Source: an uncultured Actinomycetes bacterium (GTDB taxonomy: Bacteria; Actinomycetota; Actinomycetes; Nanopelagicales; Nanopelagicaceae). From it: DNA of 15,490 nucleotides. The position numbers were made by a program, and so were the translations under genes. Below, piece after piece: positions 14,779 to 15,490 of this stretch (positions are counted from its first letter, which is position 1; every line of letters starts with the position of its first letter). The notes under the pieces are model-generated. The model saw only the letters and a list, made by a program, of their open reading frames with translations, did no database searches and was not told the DNA's origin. The stretch is taken from positions 1 through 15,490 of the forward strand of contig CAIMUD010000182.1 in NCBI GenBank assembly GCA_903844585.1, read 5' to 3'.

Positions 14779-15490
14779 GTGGCTACAAATTCAGTGACGG
14801 TGCGAGTTCCTGCGAAGGTTAATTTGCAGCTTTCAGTTGGGCCAAAAGAAGAAGATGGATTCCATGGTCTTGTCACTGTTTTCCAAGCTATTTCGATTTA
14901 CGACGATGTAACTATTTCCAAGAGTGATCCTGGAAACGGAATTACCATCAGCGTGATTGGTGACCACACCCATGGAGTCCCAGCAGATTCAACAAATCTG
15001 GCAGTTAAAGCGGCTGAGTTAATTGCAAGTGAATATGACATTGATATGGATATTCACATTGAAATTAAGAAACTTATTCCGGTCGCTGGAGGAATGGCTG
15101 GTGGAAGCGCAGATGCAGCAGCTGTAATTGTCGGACTTGATTCACTTTTTAAATTAGGAGCTTCACGCGAAGAAATTCATGAGTTTGGTTCGAAGCTTGG
15201 AAGTGATGTTCCATTCATGATTTACGGTGGTACTGCCATCGGCCAAGGTCGCGGGGATCAATTAACCGCCGCACTTTCGCGCGGCACATATCACTGGGTA
15301 TTAGCACTCTCGACTGTCGGCCTTTCAACTCCTGCTGTTTATACCGAGTGTGATCGCTTGCGCGCGGGTTCAGAGATTGTTGCACCACAGACAAGTGATC
15401 AATTAATGCAAGCGCTCCTTGCCGCAGATCCAAAAGCTGTAGGAGCTGCACTCCATAATGATTTACAGATGGCAGCTTGTTCACTTCGTC
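14779..15490 (+). CDS. ispE: 4-diphosphocytidyl-2-C-methyl-D-erythritol kinase (3' end cut)
   Basis: IspE phosphorylates CDP-methylerythritol in the non-mevalonate isoprenoid pathway. The frame runs from GTG 14779 to the right edge, giving 237 codons of an expected 290-310. GHMP-kinase features are clear: PAKVNLQLSVG (11-21, with K13), DGFHGL (26-31), the ATP loop PVAGGMAGGSADAAA (101-115, with D112), LGSDVPFMIYGGTAIGQGRG, and ALSTVGLST. The start lies one base after the rsmA stop, so it is read from the upstream operon. Its place after ksgA is conserved in actinobacteria (Rv1010-Rv1011). The products feed polyprenyl phosphate, which among other things carries mannose for the pmt enzyme encoded nearby. 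Confidence 0.95.
   Translation, partial: MATNSVTVRVPAKVNLQLSVGPKEEDGFHGLVTVFQAISIYDDVTISKSDPGNGITISVIGDHTHGVPADSTNLAVKAAELIASEYDIDMDIHIEIKKLIPVAGGMAGGSADAAAVIVGLDSLFKLGASREEIHEFGSKLGSDVPFMIYGGTAIGQGRGDQLTAALSRGTYHWVLALSTVGLSTPAVYTECDRLRAGSEIVAPQTSDQLMQALLAADPKAVGAALHNDLQMAACSLR

Overview
The window looks like ordinary chromosome from a small-genome, moderate-GC (about 45% by eye) actinobacterium. A freshwater acI-type lineage (order Nanopelagicales) is my best guess; that placement is inference. The actinobacterial assignment rests on gene order: zinc-ribbon FmdB protein, 5-formyl-THF cyclo-ligase, Glp/MoeA-like protein, RimJ, GlpR-like membrane protein, Pmt, rsmI, metG, tatD, rsmA and ispE follow the order remembered for Mycobacterium tuberculosis Rv0991c-Rv1011. 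Several genes found there (galU, rpfB and others) are absent. Short gaps, many 4-base ATGA/GTGA overlaps and abutting convergent genes fit a streamlined genome.

Layout. 1-2456 (minus): a two-gene operon of a saccharopine-dehydrogenase-family enzyme and a GMC-type flavin oxidoreductase cut by the window edge, with an inverted repeat upstream. 2508-2640: promoter and tRNA-Arg(CCU). 2669-3508 (minus): purU. 3567-3686: a possible 39-residue acidic peptide gene abutting the minus-strand FmdB-like gene. 4018-6431: a secreted CopC-like protein overlapping a CopD-CtaG fusion (copper handling and cytochrome oxidase assembly). 6421-6969 (minus): 5-formyl-THF cyclo-ligase. 7013-9352: glp, rimJ and glpR-like, which I interpret as a division module in which the gephyrin/MoeA-like protein has lost its whole domain II. 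9357-10628 (minus): protein O-mannosyltransferase. 10677 to the right edge: rsmI-metG-tatD-rsmA-ispE, a translation, RNA-modification and isoprenoid operon joined by overlaps or gaps of a few bases.

Functional themes are one-carbon/folate metabolism (purU, cyclo-ligase), copper and respiration (copC, copD-ctaG), cell division and envelope (glp, glpR, pmt, and ispE for isoprenoid carriers), and translation (tRNA-Arg, metG, rsmI, rsmA). Three divergent or isolated genes (purU, glp, pmt) share one start geometry, TANNNT then six bases then ATG, which suggests leaderless transcription.

No insertion sequence, CRISPR array, prophage gene or origin is visible, and no stretch longer than 300 bases lacks a gene. 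The most notable material is the reduced Glp/GlpR module, a CopC-like protein without its usual copper ligands, and the missing rpfB between tatD and rsmA.
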